In this document: positions 15,457-16,946 of the stretch, in pieces
Layout: each line of letters begins with the position of its first letter
Numbering within the stretch: position 1 is the first letter of the stretch
DNA from: Anaerolineaceae bacterium
GTDB taxonomy: Bacteria; Chloroflexota; Anaerolineae; Anaerolineales; Anaerolineaceae
Reading direction: 5' to 3'
NCBI GenBank assembly: GCA_011620445.1
Contig: WOZB01000004.1
Coordinates: forward strand, 1 to 16,946
DNA: 16,946 nucleotides
The notes under the pieces: model-generated
The model's database searches: none
Told to the model about the DNA's origin: nothing
What the model saw: only the letters and a program-made list of their open reading frames with translations
Made by a program: the position numbers and the translations under genes

Positions 15457-16086
15457 CTATCCCAAAATGGTCTTGAGCACGTTGAGCGAGTCAAGCGGGA
15501 TAATGACTTTTTCTGAGCGCAGCAGGTCGCGGATATTGACATAGCTCGCGAAGAGCAATTGGCCCTTGACCAGGTTGCGGCCGCTCTTGATGACGTTGGC
15601 ATTGGCTTCGCCTTTGTCCGCAATCAAGATCAGTGTTTGACCTTCACCTGCCAGTTTATTGACAACTTTGGCAAGTTCTGAAGTCTTGGCCTGGCTCATA
15701 TTCAGGTCTTTGACGAAGACCAGCTGCTGATCCTTGGCTTTGACTGTCAAAGCACTGCGCAGGGCAGCATGGCGCATCTTCTTGGGCATGTCCAGGGAGT
15801 GATCTCGGGGTTTGGGGGTGAAGATACGACCTCCACCCACCCATTGGGCTGAGATACGGGAACCCTGACGAGCTCGGCCGGTACCTTTTTGTTTCCAGGG
15901 CTTTGCTCCGCCTCCAGAAACTTCACCACGACGCTTGGTGCTATGGGTACCCAGGCGGGCATTGGCCATCTGGCGCTGGTAAGCCTGATGCATCAGATCA
16001 ATATTGACTTTGGCACCGAAGATTTCATCGGGCAAGTCAATTGTTTCTGCTTTTTCACCGTTTAAGTTAAAAACATCTGTTTTCAT
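15457..16086 (-). CDS. rplD: Large-subunit ribosomal protein L4 (uL4)
   Basis: L4 extends a loop into the exit tunnel, and in E. coli it also represses its own operon by binding the S10 leader. The 209-residue product has a normal length. The loop region contains [20 protein letters not shown] and [20 protein letters not shown], followed by [21 protein letters not shown] chose the ATG at 16086 (MKTDVF) because GGAG lies six nt upstream. An in-frame ATG at 16098 would place that ribosome binding site inside the gene. The site, GGAGAATAGCATG, almost equals that of rplC. Confidence 0.97.
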   Translation of the reverse strand: MKTDVFNLNGEKAETIDLPDEIFGAKVNIDLMHQAYQRQMANARLGTHSTKRRGEVSGGGAKPWKQKGTGRARQGSRISAQWVGGGRIFTPKPRDHSLDMPKKMRHAALRSALTVKAKDQQLVFVKDLNMSQAKTSELAKVVNKLAGEGQTLILIADKGEANANVIKSGRNLVKGQLLFASYVNIRDLLRSEKVIIPLDSLNVLKTILG

Positions 16087-16109
16087 GCTATTCTCCATTC
16101 ACCCAAGCA

Positions 16110-16742
16110 TTACTGCTTGCGGGCCTCTTTGATGACCACTGTGCCACCCTTGGGGCCTGGAACGGGACCGTTTACCGCGATCAAATTGCGTTCAGCATCC
16201 ACCAATGCAATACGCATATGGGAAGAAGTGACGCGAGCATTGCCCATGCGCCCGGCCATTCTCTTACCTTTATAAACACGACCTGGGGTCGTGGTGGATC
16301 CAGAAGAACCAGCATGGCGCTGGCGGTCAGACTGGCCGTGGGTTCGCTGGGAACCATGGAAGCCATGTCGTTTCATGACGCCGGCTAAACCTTTGCCTTT
16401 GGTAATACCGACAATGTCAACATATTCATCAGTCGCAAAGAGGTTTGCTTTCAACTCGTCGCCGGCTTTGATTTCGTCAACTTTTTTGGTACGAAATTCG
16501 CGCAAGACGCGAACTGGGGGGAGGTTGTTGGTCTTTAAGTGACCAAGTTCTGCCTGGGTAAGGCGGTTAGGTTTCATTTCGCCAAACGCCAGTTGGACAG
16601 CATTGTAACCGTCCGATTTGTCCGTCTTGACCTGGGAAACAAAACATGGCCCAGCTTCGAGCAATGTCACCGGAATTGCGGCACCGTTGCTGTCGAAGAT
16701 CTGGGTCATCCCGATCTTTCTTCCAATAAGCCCTTTAAACAT
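16110..16742 (-). CDS. rplC: Large-subunit ribosomal protein L3 (uL3)
   Basis: L3 starts 50S assembly and reaches the peptidyl transferase centre. The 210-residue product starts MFKGLIGRKIGMTQIFDSNG and has TKGKGLAGVMKRHGFHG (114-130) and PGRVYKGKRMAGRMGN (153-168). In E. coli a Gln in the GSIGQ motif is methylated by PrmB; here the matching residue is Ser149 (GSSGS), so that modification site is absent. GGAG precedes the ATG by six nt. This is the first gene of the unit in the window. rpsJ, which often precedes it, is not seen; a promoter and a structured leader are found instead. Confidence 0.98.
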   Translation of the reverse strand: MFKGLIGRKIGMTQIFDSNGAAIPVTLLEAGPCFVSQVKTDKSDGYNAVQLAFGEMKPNRLTQAELGHLKTNNLPPVRVLREFRTKKVDEIKAGDELKANLFATDEYVDIVGITKGKGLAGVMKRHGFHGSQRTHGQSDRQRHAGSSGSTTTPGRVYKGKRMAGRMGNARVTSSHMRIALVDAERNLIAVNGPVPGPKGGTVVIKEARKQ

Positions 16743-16911
16743 ACTATTCTCCTGTTTTCAGAATTACTCTTGCGAGACTGTCAGCATTGGGCAAGCTGCA
16801 TCATCTCCGCACAACCCAGTCAATGTACCCTGTGTAGCTTTCTGCCCACGCGGTTCCATTCTTAGATTGTCAAATACACATAAAACTAGCCCTTTTAGAG
16901 GGCGAACCTCA
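16743..16911 (-). promoter_or_regulatory. Structured leader of the rplC transcript
   Basis: About 165 nt lie between the predicted transcription start (near 16905) and rplC, with no recognisable gene. A small hairpin GCCCT-CTAAA-AGGGC (16903-16889), followed by TAGTTTTAT, lies right at the start. A longer stem pairs TGGGC and AAGCT (16848-16844 and 16840-16836, with a 3-nt bulge) with AGCTT and GCCCA (16797-16793 and 16792-16788). GGTTC (16908-16904) can also pair with GAACC (16856-16852). Such a leader fits ribosomal protein autoregulation, for example by L4 or L3, but I recognise no known motif. Confidence 0.45.
16889..16903 (-). promoter_or_regulatory. Attenuator-like hairpin at the start of the rplC leader
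   Basis: The minus strand has a perfect 5-bp stem, GCCCT and AGGGC, with loop CTAAA, then TAGTTTTAT. It begins only a few nt after the predicted start site. The stem is short for a terminator and the T-tract is interrupted, so it could equally be a 5'-end stabilising hairpin. Confidence 0.35.
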
Positions 16912-16940
16912 AATATATCATCACTTCCGATTCATTGCAA
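16912..16940 (-). promoter_or_regulatory. Sigma-70-type promoter upstream of rplC
   Basis: On the minus strand the -35 element TTGCAA (16940-16935) and the -10 element TATATT (16917-16912) are exactly 17 bp apart. The -10 matches the consensus at 5 of 6 positions. The predicted start is near 16905, about 163 nt before the rplC ATG. The -35 hexamer and spacing are identical to those of the promoter before rpmJ, which supports both calls. Only 6 bp of sequence lie upstream, so any UP element or upstream gene cannot be seen. Confidence 0.7.
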
Positions 16941-16946
16941 GGGAAT

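Noticed and set aside
16764..16859. 31-codon open frame in the rplC leader (starts MEPRGQKATQ)
   Set aside because: No Shine-Dalgarno sequence precedes its ATG, its codons show no family likeness, and the region is better explained by RNA structure. A leader peptide cannot be fully excluded.
16868..16873. Perfect TTGACA -35-like hexamer on the minus strand in the rplC leader
   Set aside because: No -10-like hexamer lies 16-18 bp downstream; at 17 bp the sequence is CGTGGG.

Overview
The window is one long, minus-strand ribosomal protein supercluster from a bacterium: the joined S10, spc and alpha operons plus the rplM-rpsI pair. All 32 confident genes are on the minus strand, so transcription runs from high to low coordinates. 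The gene order, the zinc-binding forms of S14, S4 and L36, the SecY-Adk-Map trio and the long Ala/Lys/Pro tail on L24 suggest a Chloroflexota-like organism, perhaps Anaerolineae. That placement is an inference from general character; no rRNA is present to confirm it.

Layout in the direction of transcription. (1) 16946-16743: a good sigma-70-type promoter followed by a structured leader of about 160 nt. (2) 16742-11652: rplC, rplD, rplW, rplB, rpsS, rplV, rpsC, rplP, rpmC, rpsQ, rplN. rpsJ, which commonly heads this operon, is not in the window. (3) 11631-4950: rplX (with an unusual tail), rplE, rpsN, rpsH, rplF, rplR, rpsE, rpmD, rplO, secY, adk, map. (4) 4949-4883: a second promoter of the same design, at the place where infA is often found; no infA is present. 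(5) 4882-1801: rpmJ, rpsM, a 106-bp structured spacer, rpsK, rpsD, rpoA, rplQ. (6) 1765-137: truA, rplM, rpsI. (7) 136-41: a stem-loop and then a clear intrinsic terminator that ends the unit. Bases 1-48 may hold the last codons of a convergent plus-strand gene.

The genes supply ribosome parts, the RNA polymerase alpha subunit, the translocon core SecY, N-terminal methionine removal (Map), adenylate balance (Adk) and tRNA pseudouridylation (TruA). Many genes overlap by 1-14 nt (TAATG, ATGA or GTGA junctions), which suggests translational coupling. No stretch over 300 bp lacks a gene.

The coding content is conventional. The points worth a second look are the L24 tail, the rplC leader without rpsJ, the rpsM-rpsK spacer whose hairpin loop is complementary to the rpsK ribosome binding site, the hairpin abutting the truA start codon, and the missing infA. 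I found no novel defence, mobile or biosynthetic system.
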